Shown piece by piece: positions 25,450 to 33,890 of a stretch of 64,000 nt of DNA. The translations under genes were made by a program, and so were the position numbers. Numbering within the stretch: the first letter of the stretch is position 1; each line of letters opens with the position of its first letter. The stretch spans positions 186,001 to 250,000 of the forward strand of contig NZ_JAOVQM010000003.1 of NCBI RefSeq assembly GCF_025742995.1, written 5' to 3'. The DNA is from Paracholeplasma manati (GTDB lineage Bacteria; Bacillota_I; Bacilli_A; Acholeplasmatales; UBA5453). Under the pieces are notes generated by a model that was not told where the DNA came from, searched no databases, and saw only the letters and a list, made by a program, of their open reading frames with translations.

Positions 25450-28185
25450 TTACTCCTTCCAATCATCTTCTTCATCGAAGATTGATAATTTTTTAATTTG
25501 GATTTTCTTAGACTTTGTTTCCTTCTCTACCGGTTTTTGCTCCGATTCTTTAACAACTTCAACCGGTTCATTTTTTACAGGGTTTTCTGTCTTTTTTAGT
25601 TCTGGTTGTATTTTTGGTTCTTCTTTAATGATGGTTTGAGCAATCGGTTTTGGCTCGGCTTTTGGTTTAGGTACCTTCACAGGTTTTTCCTTCTGAACGG
25701 CTTCACCTTTTTCAATGATGTCTTCATCAATAGACTCACTCGAGGCAGTTTCAATGGTGATGAATAAGGATTTGCCAAAGGTGTTGAAATCGACAAATGG
25801 TTTACCATATTCTGCGCTCGACTTGATATCCTCAACCTTGAGTTGAACTGAACCCAACTTCGCAGTGATGAGGACAGAAACATTTTCTTTGATTTGTTCA
25901 TTTGAAAGTCTTGAAACGTCACGAATGAAATGCGGATTACGTTTCTTCATCGCGAACAATTGGATTGGATTCTTCAATCGTTTAGACAATGGAATGTTAG
26001 CAACCTTTTCTCGTTTCAAATTACCAAGGGAGGTTAAAATAACCAAATCATCGGATGATTTCGCATAAATGGCTTTGACAACTTTATCATCACCCACCAG
26101 TGGTAATGACTTAATTCCACTAGCTTGTGTACCATAGATTGGGACATCGGTCGAATTGAATCTAAGCGCATTCGCTTGTTTGGTAAACACAATGATATTA
26201 TGTTTTGGTCCGAGTTCAACAGAGGTTAATTCATCGTTTTCATCGACCTTCATCGCACGGATTGGTTTGGTGTAACGAGAAACATTGAAATCACTCAACT
26301 TGGTTTGTTTGATTTGACCGGATTCCGTAATGAGCAACAAGGTTTGATCTTCAACGAACTCACTGATACATAAAATCTTAATGATGAATTCATTTTTCTC
26401 GATTGGGATGATGTTGTTGATGAAAGAACCCAAATCTTTCCACTTGGTTTCTTCAATCTCAAACACAGGCATATACAAATAATTACCTAGGGTAGTAAAC
26501 ATCAACAGTGTATCTTTGGTCGATACTTCTTGATCGAATAACATACCATCTTGTTCTTTTAGACCTGGTTGTTTAGATGCGACATAACTACGAAGATTCG
26601 AACGTTTGATGTAACCATCTTTAGTCACACCTACACGAACACGTTCTTCGCTGATAAGGTCAGATTTTTCAATCTTGATGGCTGAAATTTCGTCTTCAAT
26701 TTGTGTTTTTCTTTCTGTCCCAACTTTAGAAGAGACTTCTTTGAGTTCCTTCTTAATGACAGACAATAAAACCTGTTCATCGGAAAGTACTTTGGTAAGC
26801 CATTCGATTTTTTCAGTCAGTTCATTGGATTCTTTGATGAGTGCGTCAATATCTGTTGAGCTCAAACGATATAATTGTAATGTGACGATGGCTTCCGCTT
26901 GTAATTCTGTAAAGCCAAAGGCATTCATGATGTTTTCTTTAGAGTTTTGTTTATTTTTAGATTGACGAATGATGTGGACAACTTCATCGACGACATCCAC
27001 CATTTTGATCAAACCATTGACGATGTGCAAACGTTTCTCTGCACGATCGAGTTCAAAGTTTGAACGGTTGGTGATGACTTCCTTTTGATGGTTGATATAC
27101 GCATCTAAGATGTCTAAAATACCCATTTGAACGGGTCTTTGGTGGTGTATCGCAACCATATTATAGTTGTATGTGATTTGTAAATCGGTATTTTTTAACA
27201 AGTAAGCTAGGCAAATATCTGGATTAGAGTCTTTTTTAAGTTCAATCGAGATTCTTAACCCTTCACGGTCAGATTCGTCTCTAACTTCTTGTAAATCTTC
27301 CAGTTTTTTATCAATTCGAAGCATATCGATCGATTTAACCAATTCTGCTTTGTTGACTTCGAATGGAATTTCAGTCACGACGATGCGTGTTTGGTCTTTA
27401 TTGAATGTTTCAAAAAATGTTTTTGAACGGATAATGACTTTCCCAGACCCTGTTTCGAAGGCTTGACGGATGCCATCACGGCCTTGAACAATCGCACCGG
27501 TCGGAAAATCCGGTCCTTGAACGATTTTTAAAATGCGTTCCACATTTAAATCGGGTTTGTCGATTTTTTCGATGGTCGCTTTAATGATTTCTTTTAGGTT
27601 GTGTGGTGGAATCTTGGTGGCGTAACCGGATGAAATCCCGTTCGCACCATTGACAAGTAGGTTTGGAAACTTCGCAGGTAAAACGGTTGGTTCCAATTCT
27701 TCATCATCGAAGTTTGGGATGAAAGGCACCGTACGTTTATCGATATCTGCAATCAAAAATTCAGCTTCTTTAGACAATCTCGCTTCGGTATAACGCATCG
27801 CCGCAGCCGAGTCACCATCAATCGAACCGTTGTTCCCGTGCATGTCGATCAAGCAAACGCCCATTTTGAAGTTTTGGCTCATACGAACCATGGCTTCATA
27901 AATAGATGAGTCACCATGTGGGTGGTATTTACCCATGACTTCCCCAGCAATACGAGCCGACTTTTTATATGGTTTGTCGTTAAACATACCCATTTTGTAC
28001 ATGGCAAAAAGAATGCGTCTTTGAACGGGTTTGAGGCCGTCACGCGCATCCGGTAATGCTCTATCTTGGATGATGTATTTGGAATAACGTCCAAAACGTT
28101 CCCCAACGATGTCTTCTAAACGTTCGCTGGTGATTTTCTCTTCGATAAAGGTATCAATGGCTTGGGAGACTGGTTTCTTACTCAT
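25450..28185 (-). CDS. parC: DNA topoisomerase IV subunit A with long charged tail
   Basis: ParC is the DNA-cleaving subunit of topoisomerase IV, which decatenates chromosomes. The 911-residue protein has the quinolone-region motif HPHGDSSIYEAMVRMSQ, close to Gram-positive ParC, and the catalytic Tyr in AAAMRYTEARL. Beta-pinwheel repeats fill about 500-815. The last ~95 residues are low-complexity Lys/Glu/Pro/Val, ending LSIFDEEDDW, unlike common ParC. I start at 28185 (MSKKPVSQ) because GGAGG lies 8 nt upstream. It overlaps parE by 8 nt. Confidence 0.93.
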   Translation of the reverse strand: MSKKPVSQAIDTFIEEKITSERLEDIVGERFGRYSKYIIQDRALPDARDGLKPVQRRILFAMYKMGMFNDKPYKKSARIAGEVMGKYHPHGDSSIYEAMVRMSQNFKMGVCLIDMHGNNGSIDGDSAAAMRYTEARLSKEAEFLIADIDKRTVPFIPNFDDEELEPTVLPAKFPNLLVNGANGISSGYATKIPPHNLKEIIKATIEKIDKPDLNVERILKIVQGPDFPTGAIVQGRDGIRQAFETGSGKVIIRSKTFFETFNKDQTRIVVTEIPFEVNKAELVKSIDMLRIDKKLEDLQEVRDESDREGLRISIELKKDSNPDICLAYLLKNTDLQITYNYNMVAIHHQRPVQMGILDILDAYINHQKEVITNRSNFELDRAEKRLHIVNGLIKMVDVVDEVVHIIRQSKNKQNSKENIMNAFGFTELQAEAIVTLQLYRLSSTDIDALIKESNELTEKIEWLTKVLSDEQVLLSVIKKELKEVSSKVGTERKTQIEDEISAIKIEKSDLISEERVRVGVTKDGYIKRSNLRSYVASKQPGLKEQDGMLFDQEVSTKDTLLMFTTLGNYLYMPVFEIEETKWKDLGSFINNIIPIEKNEFIIKILCISEFVEDQTLLLITESGQIKQTKLSDFNVSRYTKPIRAMKVDENDELTSVELGPKHNIIVFTKQANALRFNSTDVPIYGTQASGIKSLPLVGDDKVVKAIYAKSSDDLVILTSLGNLKREKVANIPLSKRLKNPIQLFAMKKRNPHFIRDVSRLSNEQIKENVSVLITAKLGSVQLKVEDIKSSAEYGKPFVDFNTFGKSLFITIETASSESIDEDIIEKGEAVQKEKPVKVPKPKAEPKPIAQTIIKEEPKIQPELKKTENPVKNEPVEVVKESEQKPVEKETKSKKIQIKKLSIFDEEDDWKE

Positions 28186-30136
28186 AATCTGCCTCCTTGA
28201 TTTGATAATCATCATCATCAATAAACTCAACGTTGTGTTCAATCCATTCACGACGTGGACCTACTTGGTCACCCATCAAGACGGAAACGCGTTTTTCAGC
28301 TTCGCCTTCATCTTCTAGACGGACTTGAATCAATGTGCGTGTCTTAGGATCCATGGTGGTTTCCCATAGTTGGTCAAAGTTCATTTCCCCTAACCCTTTG
28401 TAACGTTGAATGGTGGTGTTGCCACTTTGAGTCAGACGTTTCAACTCAACATCATTCCAAGCATAGTTGGAAAGGAGTTTGCCACCCTTCTTTTGGGTAA
28501 CTTTATATAATGGTGGTAAAGCGATGTATAATTTACCCGCTTCAACCAATGGTTTCATATATCTAAAGAAGAATGTGATCAACAAGACTTGAATATGGGC
28601 ACCATCGGTATCAGCATCGGTCATGATGATGACTTTGTTATAATTACATTTATTAACATCGAAATCGGCACCAAATTCCGCACCAATGGTGTGGATAATG
28701 GTATTGATTTCTTCATTTTTCAAAATCGCATCAACGGTTGCTTTTTCAGTGTTGATGACCTTACCACGCAGTGGCAAAATCGCTTGGAAACGACGATCAC
28801 GGCCTTGTTTAGCCGATCCACCCGCAGAGTCACCTTCGACTAAGAACAATTCATTCTTGGTTTTATCTTTGCCTTGAGCTGGCGTCAATTTACCTGATAA
28901 GGAAACTTCTTTTTTATTTTTCTTCTTATCGCTTCTGGCTTCATCTCTCGCTTTGCGTGCAGCTTCTCTGGCCTTAAAAGCATCAAATGCACGTTTGATT
29001 AAACCTGAAGAGAATTCCATATTTTCTTCGAGGTAATAGGTTAATTTATCGTAGATGATCGATTCCATCGCGTTTCTCGCTTCAGGTGAGCCTAACTTGG
29101 ATTTGGTTTGTCCTTCAAATTCAAGAAATGCTTCAGGGATACGAACAGAAATGACTGCAGTCATGCCTTCCCGGATATCAACACCATCGAGATTTTGATC
29201 TTTTTCTTTTAAAATGCCGTATTTTCTTGCATAATCATTGATGGCTCTGGTGGAAGCACTCTTGAAACCTGTTTCGTGAGTCCCACCATCTCTCGTACGG
29301 ACATTATTAACAAACGAAATGATGGTTTCGCTGTATTGATTGGTAAATTGGAATGCGGTTTCGACTTCAATCGCATTGTTTTTATTGACAGTATACACAC
29401 CCATTAAATCTTTTACTGGGTGATACTCTTGTTTGCCTTTGTTTAAGAATTCGACGTATTCAGAGATACCGCGTTCGTATTGAAATACGTCACTTTGATT
29501 GGTACGTTCATCGTTCAAGGTAATCTTGAGATTGCGGATCAAAAAAGCACTCTCACGGAGTCGGTCTTTAATGGTGTCATAGCTGTAAAGTGTGGTGGAG
29601 AATACCTTTGGGTCCGGTTTAAACCAAACCGTTGTGCCTGTTCTTTTCGTTTTACCGAGCTCAACCAATGGGGAAATCACTTTCCCACCTTCAGTGAATC
29701 GTTGTTGCATGATGAGACCATCACGATAAATGGTGACTTCTAGGAATGTTGACAAGGCGTTAACAACGGATGCACCAACACCATGCAAGCCCCCAGATAC
29801 TTTATATCCACCCTCAGAACCAAACTTCCCACCAGCGTGTAAAACAGTAAAAATGATTTCCGTCGTTGGTCTGCCAGATTTATGCAACTTATATGGCAAG
29901 CCGCGACCAAAATCATTGATCACTATGCTATTATCATTTTTTATGGTGACGTTAATCTCTGACCCATAACCAGATAGGGCTTCATCGATCGCATTATCGA
30001 CAATTTCCCAAACCAAATGGTGTAAACCCCTGGTATCGGTTGACCCGATATACATCCCAGGACGTTTTCTTACCGCTTCGAGTCCTTCCAATATCTGGAT
30101 CGAATCCTCAGAATAAGTCTTCTTCAATTCTTCCAT
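28178..30136 (-). CDS. parE: DNA topoisomerase IV subunit B
   Basis: ParE supplies ATPase activity. The 652-residue protein shows the GHKL ATPase motifs EIVDNAIDEALSG, NDFGRGLP and SGGLHGVGASVVNAL, then the TOPRIM domain (FLVEGDSAGGSAKQGRDRRF; IMTDADTDGAHIQ) and ends with the C-terminal QRWKGLGEMN-like RYKGLGEMNFDQLWETTMDP. Length and the adjacent parC favour ParE over GyrB. It is divergent from plsY, as in Bacillus. Confidence 0.94.
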   Translation of the reverse strand: MEELKKTYSEDSIQILEGLEAVRKRPGMYIGSTDTRGLHHLVWEIVDNAIDEALSGYGSEINVTIKNDNSIVINDFGRGLPYKLHKSGRPTTEIIFTVLHAGGKFGSEGGYKVSGGLHGVGASVVNALSTFLEVTIYRDGLIMQQRFTEGGKVISPLVELGKTKRTGTTVWFKPDPKVFSTTLYSYDTIKDRLRESAFLIRNLKITLNDERTNQSDVFQYERGISEYVEFLNKGKQEYHPVKDLMGVYTVNKNNAIEVETAFQFTNQYSETIISFVNNVRTRDGGTHETGFKSASTRAINDYARKYGILKEKDQNLDGVDIREGMTAVISVRIPEAFLEFEGQTKSKLGSPEARNAMESIIYDKLTYYLEENMEFSSGLIKRAFDAFKAREAARKARDEARSDKKKNKKEVSLSGKLTPAQGKDKTKNELFLVEGDSAGGSAKQGRDRRFQAILPLRGKVINTEKATVDAILKNEEINTIIHTIGAEFGADFDVNKCNYNKVIIMTDADTDGAHIQVLLITFFFRYMKPLVEAGKLYIALPPLYKVTQKKGGKLLSNYAWNDVELKRLTQSGNTTIQRYKGLGEMNFDQLWETTMDPKTRTLIQVRLEDEGEAEKRVSVLMGDQVGPRREWIEHNVEFIDDDDYQIKEADYE

Positions 30137-30159
30137 TAAATCAGTCCTTGCTTTAGTGA

Positions 30160-30190
30160 TATTATACCAAATTTTAAACCGTTTTCACAA
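30160..30190 (-). promoter_or_regulatory. Promoter of parE-parC
   Basis: On the minus strand TTGTGA (30185-30190) and a perfect TATAAT (30160-30165) are 19 nt apart. The start would be near 30153, 17 nt upstream of the parE ATG. Confidence 0.5.
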
Positions 30191-30229
30191 TAAAAAATAT
30201 AGTCATTTTCGATATTTGCAGTATTTTAA

Positions 30230-30256
30230 TTGGAATTTCAAATTATATGATATAAT
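30230..30256 (+). promoter_or_regulatory. Promoter of plsY
   Basis: TATAAT at 30251-30256 with TTGGAA at 30230-30235, 15 nt apart, upstream of ACGAGGTG and the plsY ATG. Confidence 0.5.
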
Positions 30257-30278
30257 ATTGACGTTACGAGGTGAAAAG

Positions 30279-30950
30279 ATGGGGTTTATCGCTATACAAA
30301 TCGGTTTAATTTTATTCGCTTATTTGGTTGGTTCTATACCGAATGGACTATGGATAGGCAAAGTTTTCTTAAAGATTGATTTAAGAGAACATGGTTCAAA
30401 AAATATTGGGGCTTCGAATGCCTTAAGAGTGATGGGTTTAAAGCTAGGTATACTAACATTCGCACTCGATGCACTGAAAGGTGCATTGCCAATCATCATT
30501 GTTAGAATCTTAAAAGCAACCATTGAGCTAACGACCAATGTGGTCATTCTCGATCAAGCTTACGATTATGAAATCATCTTTGGTGTGGTTGCAGTACTCG
30601 GTCATACATTCCCATTATTCAATCACTTTAAAGGTGGAAAAGCTGTCGCATCTTCTGCAGGTATCGTGTTAACCTTAACACCGATTGCAGGGATCTTATG
30701 CATCATCACATACATCGTCACTGTCATCCTAACAAAATATGCTTCACTAGGTTCAACGTTTGCAGCACTAACGGTATTCGCTGCAGCATTCATTGAGTTT
30801 TGGATTAGAGGTTTATTGTTAGAACAACTATTTGTGTTGATTGTATACACAATGATGATTTTGTTTATCTTCTATCGCCATCGAGAAAACTACAAACGTT
30901 TGCTCAAAGGCACAGAAAATAAGATGTCATTTACAAAGAAAAAAGCATAA
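30279..30950 (+). CDS. plsY: Glycerol-3-phosphate acyltransferase PlsY
   Basis: PlsY transfers the acyl group of acyl-phosphate to glycerol-3-phosphate, the first step of phospholipid synthesis. The 223-residue membrane protein has the three family loops: LVGSIPNGLWIG, the Ser-Asn-rich REHGSKNIGASNALRV and LGHTFPLFNHFKGGKAVASS. I start at 30279, after ACGAGGTG; upstream in-frame sequence includes the promoter. It sits divergent from parE, an arrangement shared with Bacillus. Confidence 0.94.
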   Translation: MGFIAIQIGLILFAYLVGSIPNGLWIGKVFLKIDLREHGSKNIGASNALRVMGLKLGILTFALDALKGALPIIIVRILKATIELTTNVVILDQAYDYEIIFGVVAVLGHTFPLFNHFKGGKAVASSAGIVLTLTPIAGILCIITYIVTVILTKYASLGSTFAALTVFAAAFIEFWIRGLLLEQLFVLIVYTMMILFIFYRHRENYKRLLKGTENKMSFTKKKA

Positions 30951-30956
30951 TACCTG

Positions 30957-30982
30957 AACCCTTCATTTTTTGAAGGGTTTTT
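30957..30982 (+). terminator. Terminator of plsY
   Basis: 9-bp stem AACCCTTCA (30957-30965) / TGAAGGGTT (30971-30979), T-rich loop, then TTT. Confidence 0.85.
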
Positions 30983-30988
30983 ATATGT

Positions 30989-30994
30989 TATAAT
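30989..30994 (+). promoter_or_regulatory. -10 of the 31019 ATPase gene
   Basis: TATAAT at 30989-30994 predicts a transcript start near 31001, which argues against the in-frame ATG at 31001 and for the one at 31019. Confidence 0.45.
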
Positions 30995-31018
30995 GCATAT
31001 ATGTTAGGATGTGAAATC

Positions 31019-31816
31019 ATGTTGATTAAATCCATCGAATTCCCGACCGTTTCGGATCAAAACTACCCCTATTATTTGCCATTTTATGGAAAAACCATTT
31101 TAATCACTGCACCAATTACCATTTTGGTTGGTGAAAATGGTACCGGTAAATCGACTTTGTTGAAGCTTATAAACGATGTGATTCAACTGTATCGAATTGA
31201 TGCAAGTGATGCTTCAAAACGTAAAAGTCCATTAAAATGGTTGAATTTACCCAAAGTCACCTTCTCTAGAACCAAACCCAAAGGATTTTTCTTCAGTGCT
31301 GAGGATTTTACCACTTACATACGCGGTTTGGAACAACACCGTCAGGAAGCTTATGACGCTTTGAATGAAGTGGATCGTGAATATGCCAATAAATCTGATT
31401 ATGCAAAATCAATGGCCCGGATGCCACATATGAGAACCATAAACGACATTGACCAAATGTACCAAAAAGACTTGTTGAGTTCATCCCATGGAGAAGCTTA
31501 TCTGGATTTTTTCATTTCCAGATTGCGTAGCAACGAACTGTATTTATTGGATGAACCTGAAACACCCTTATCGATTCAAAATCAAATTACCTTATTGAGT
31601 GTGATTGATGAGGCCGTCAGTCGCGGTAATCAATTCATCATCGCAACCCACTCACCCATTCTCATGTCTATACCAGGTGCAACCATTCTAAGGATTCAAC
31701 CTGAAGGTATGGATGAAATTCGTTATGATGATATTGAATCGGTTCAGCTATTAAAACAATTTTTGAACCACAAAGAACAGTTTTTTAGGCACTTATATCA
31801 AAAAAAGTCCGAGTAG
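31019..31816 (+). CDS. Stand-alone AAA/ABC-type ATPase
   Basis: The 265-residue protein has a Walker A (VGENGTGKSTLL, near residue 40), a Walker B with adjacent signature region (LYLLDEPETPLS, near 185) and the switch His in IATHSPILMS. It matches the AAA_21-like family of predicted ATP-binding proteins and not a transporter ATPase; no permease or nuclease (for example an OLD-type TOPRIM) partner is adjacent. Its cellular role is not known. AGGATG precedes the chosen ATG. Confidence 0.8.
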   Translation: MLIKSIEFPTVSDQNYPYYLPFYGKTILITAPITILVGENGTGKSTLLKLINDVIQLYRIDASDASKRKSPLKWLNLPKVTFSRTKPKGFFFSAEDFTTYIRGLEQHRQEAYDALNEVDREYANKSDYAKSMARMPHMRTINDIDQMYQKDLLSSSHGEAYLDFFISRLRSNELYLLDEPETPLSIQNQITLLSVIDEAVSRGNQFIIATHSPILMSIPGATILRIQPEGMDEIRYDDIESVQLLKQFLNHKEQFFRHLYQKKSE

Positions 31817-31824
31817 GACTTTTT
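31802..31824. terminator. Bidirectional terminator
   Basis: 9-bp stem AAAAAGTCC (31802-31810) / GGACTTTTT (31816-31824) spanning the stop codon of the ATPase gene; serves also the convergent minus gene. Confidence 0.85.
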
Positions 31825-31827
31825 ATT

Positions 31828-32709
31828 TTATTCTTGGTCTTGATTCAATAAGACTTTGGTTTCATCCATCCATAATTTTGCGAAATGATTGTTTGAAATG
31901 ACGATTGGCATCGCAAACACATACAGTAAAGGCAAAATCAAGTAATAATCGAGTGACAAATCAAATACATCGATGATAGCAACCAATACACCAATCGACA
32001 AACTCAATAGCCCTAAAGACACAAAATTCCATATGAATCGTTTTTTTGGAATATGAGACTTGATTTTGTGGTGCAAGTTAAACACATGTCTAAATGTAAA
32101 TGCAGAAATCAGGAGGGCGGCAATAGCTGATAACCCTAACAATATTCCTGCCACCAAATGGTGATATTTCAAAATGGCTAAAACAGAAATGATCCCAAAC
32201 AATTGAAATGTGGTCGCAATGATGATTTGTACCAATGTTCTAGAATAGTGGATTGCCTTTAAATACTTTTCTTGGATGATCGCACTCTTCTCAGGGTGCT
32301 TTTGGGTTTCTTCAATCAAATCAATGTAGGATGCATCTGGTTCCTTGGTTAATTCTAACAATTTTTCATAGTCTTTATACATAAACCATTCAACCAATAT
32401 GTCGGCGACGAATAGTGGGATGGTAATCAAGTTAAATAAAATATAGCCTTGGGCGTCGAGTGCACTGGCCCGCAATACCACAAATAGGATGGAAATCTTT
32501 AGTAGGAAATCAATCAGTGTGTATCGCTTTAAATCCCGAAAGGACTCTGAAAACCCGAATAGGGTTAAGATGACAGGTACAATCATCGTAAAAATCCAAA
32601 ACGGGTGGATGGTATCTAAACCATCGGTGTGGATTTGGTAATTTAAGAACAATACGTTCAAATATGAAAGGATTGACAATCCAATTAATAATTTTAAAAA
32701 TGTTTTCAT
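31828..32709 (-). CDS. Unrecognised polytopic membrane protein
   Basis: The 293-residue protein has about eight predicted membrane helices, split by a hydrophilic segment (about 115-150, KDYEKLLELTKEPDASYIDL). I recognise no family. AGAGGTAATGCT leads to the ATG. It is convergent with the ATPase gene and is followed upstream by its own short gap, so it may be a single gene. Confidence 0.7.
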   Translation of the reverse strand: MKTFLKLLIGLSILSYLNVLFLNYQIHTDGLDTIHPFWIFTMIVPVILTLFGFSESFRDLKRYTLIDFLLKISILFVVLRASALDAQGYILFNLITIPLFVADILVEWFMYKDYEKLLELTKEPDASYIDLIEETQKHPEKSAIIQEKYLKAIHYSRTLVQIIIATTFQLFGIISVLAILKYHHLVAGILLGLSAIAALLISAFTFRHVFNLHHKIKSHIPKKRFIWNFVSLGLLSLSIGVLVAIIDVFDLSLDYYLILPLLYVFAMPIVISNNHFAKLWMDETKVLLNQDQE

Positions 32710-32765
32710 AGCATTACCTCTCAGTCTATTTTACCATATAAAATAAAAAGGTGTTTACACACCCA

Positions 32766-32987
32766 TTATTTTACTTGATTCATTGAGTTTAATACTTGTC
32801 GAACTTGCTTTTCAGAAGGGGTTCTGCCCATTTGACGCATCATTTCACGAATCATACGTTCATTGACAGGTGGGTTTTTCTTAAGATAGTTTTTAAACCA
32901 CGCTCTTGCGATAAAGAAACCTGCGATGCCACCCGCTAAGATGCCGCCTAATCCAGTCAATAAATACCAAAGCCATTCTAATCCCAT
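32766..32987 (-). CDS. UPF0154 (YneF-like) small membrane protein
   Basis: The 73-residue protein has one N-terminal glycine-rich membrane helix ([20 protein letters not shown]) and then the family's conserved tail [19 protein letters not shown] and [10 protein letters not shown]. The family is conserved in Firmicutes and mollicutes, with no settled function. GGAGTGATTTTTA precedes the ATG. Confidence 0.88.
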   Translation of the reverse strand: MGLEWLWYLLTGLGGILAGGIAGFFIARAWFKNYLKKNPPVNERMIREMMRQMGRTPSEKQVRQVLNSMNQVK

Positions 32988-33086
32988 TAAAAATCACTCC
33001 TTCAATAACAATAATATCATACTAAATCATAGCCTTAAAAGCAAGTCAAAACCAACATTCTACACGATTCAGTGTTTACATTTTGC

Positions 33087-33113
33087 TTGACATATAATAA
33101 AATAAAGTATAAG
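33087..33113 (+). promoter_or_regulatory. Promoter-like elements before the ferredoxin gene
   Basis: A perfect TTGACA at 33087-33092 is followed 15 nt later by TATAAG (33108-33113). TATAAT at 33094-33099 is an alternative -10 with TTTACA upstream. Which pair is used is unclear. Confidence 0.35.
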
Positions 33114-33124
33114 GAGTGATGATT

Positions 33125-33292
33125 ATGCCAAGATGGATAGATGACAGCTGTATCGCTTGCGGTAGCTGCCAAGCTGTATGCCCAGTAGACTGTATTTCAG
33201 AAGGCGACATTTACGTGATTGATGAATCCGTATGTATCGACTGTGGGGCTTGCCAAGAAGTTTGCCCAGTAGGAGCTATTTCAGAACGCTAA
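33125..33292 (+). CDS. 2[4Fe-4S] ferredoxin
   Basis: A 55-residue clostridial-type ferredoxin with two full cluster motifs: [12 protein letters not shown] and [12 protein letters not shown], each CxxCxxCxxxCP. It would carry electrons for a pyruvate:ferredoxin oxidoreductase or similar enzyme. AAGGAG precedes the ATG by 9 nt, and a terminator follows at once, so it is monocistronic. Confidence 0.96.
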   Translation: MPRWIDDSCIACGSCQAVCPVDCISEGDIYVIDESVCIDCGACQEVCPVGAISER

Positions 33293-33302
33293 AAAAGAAA
33301 AC

Positions 33303-33329
33303 GCACTCAGTTGAGTGCATTTTTTTTTA
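33303..33329 (+). terminator. Terminator of the ferredoxin gene
   Basis: 6-bp stem GCACTC (33303-33308) / GAGTGC (33313-33318), loop AGTT, then nine Ts. Confidence 0.85.
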
Positions 33330-33334
33330 CATTA

Positions 33335-33355
33335 AACCATCCAAAATGGATGGTT
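33335..33355 (-). terminator. Possible terminator of the rsmD operon
   Basis: 8-bp stem AACCATCC (33335-33342) / GGATGGTT (33348-33355), overlapping the rsmD stop. The minus-strand sequence after it is TTAATG, so the T-run is weak. Confidence 0.5.
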
Positions 33356-33890
33356 ATTTTTGATAGATTCCGATGCGTTTAATGCCATGAACACGATCTT
33401 TGATCAAGTGGATGCCATCAACAGTCGGGCATGCATGACTTTTTTCAATTTCGATGATGATTTTACCCGTTGGTTTAATCAGATCGACCACAGCTTCTAA
33501 AATCGGTTGGATATCATAAGCATATGGTGGATCTAAGAAAATATAGTCCATATAAATTTGATTATTTTTATAATAACCAATGGCTTTTGGATAATCCCAA
33601 GATGTGATTAATGCCCCTGTTTTAAGCGATTCTTCATTGATTTTCAATGACTTGATGGCCAATGGATGTAAATCATTCAAATAGAGCTTTTCAGCCCCTC
33701 TAGAATAGGCTTCGAATCCATATGCGCCAGACCCTGCAAATAAATCCAGTACAGACCCAGATACTTCAAACAACATATTGAATACAGATCCTCTAACGAT
33801 AGAGGCAGTTTCTTTGGTATCATCGCTTAAACTGATTAAGGTTTTCCCTTTCAGTCTGCCAGCAATGATTTTTAATTTGACCTGTTTCAT
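33354..33890 (-). CDS. rsmD: 16S rRNA (guanine966-N2)-methyltransferase
   Basis: RsmD methylates G966 of 16S rRNA. The 178-residue protein has the N-terminal IIAGRLKGKTL, the SAM loop LDLFAGSGAYGFEAYSRGA and the catalytic DPPY motif (FLDPPYAYD, near residue 120). It overlaps the upstream Fic-like gene by 4 nt (ATGA), so the two are co-transcribed. Confidence 0.93.
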   Translation of the reverse strand: MKQVKLKIIAGRLKGKTLISLSDDTKETASIVRGSVFNMLFEVSGSVLDLFAGSGAYGFEAYSRGAEKLYLNDLHPLAIKSLKINEESLKTGALITSWDYPKAIGYYKNNQIYMDYIFLDPPYAYDIQPILEAVVDLIKPTGKIIIEIEKSHACPTVDGIHLIKDRVHGIKRIGIYQK

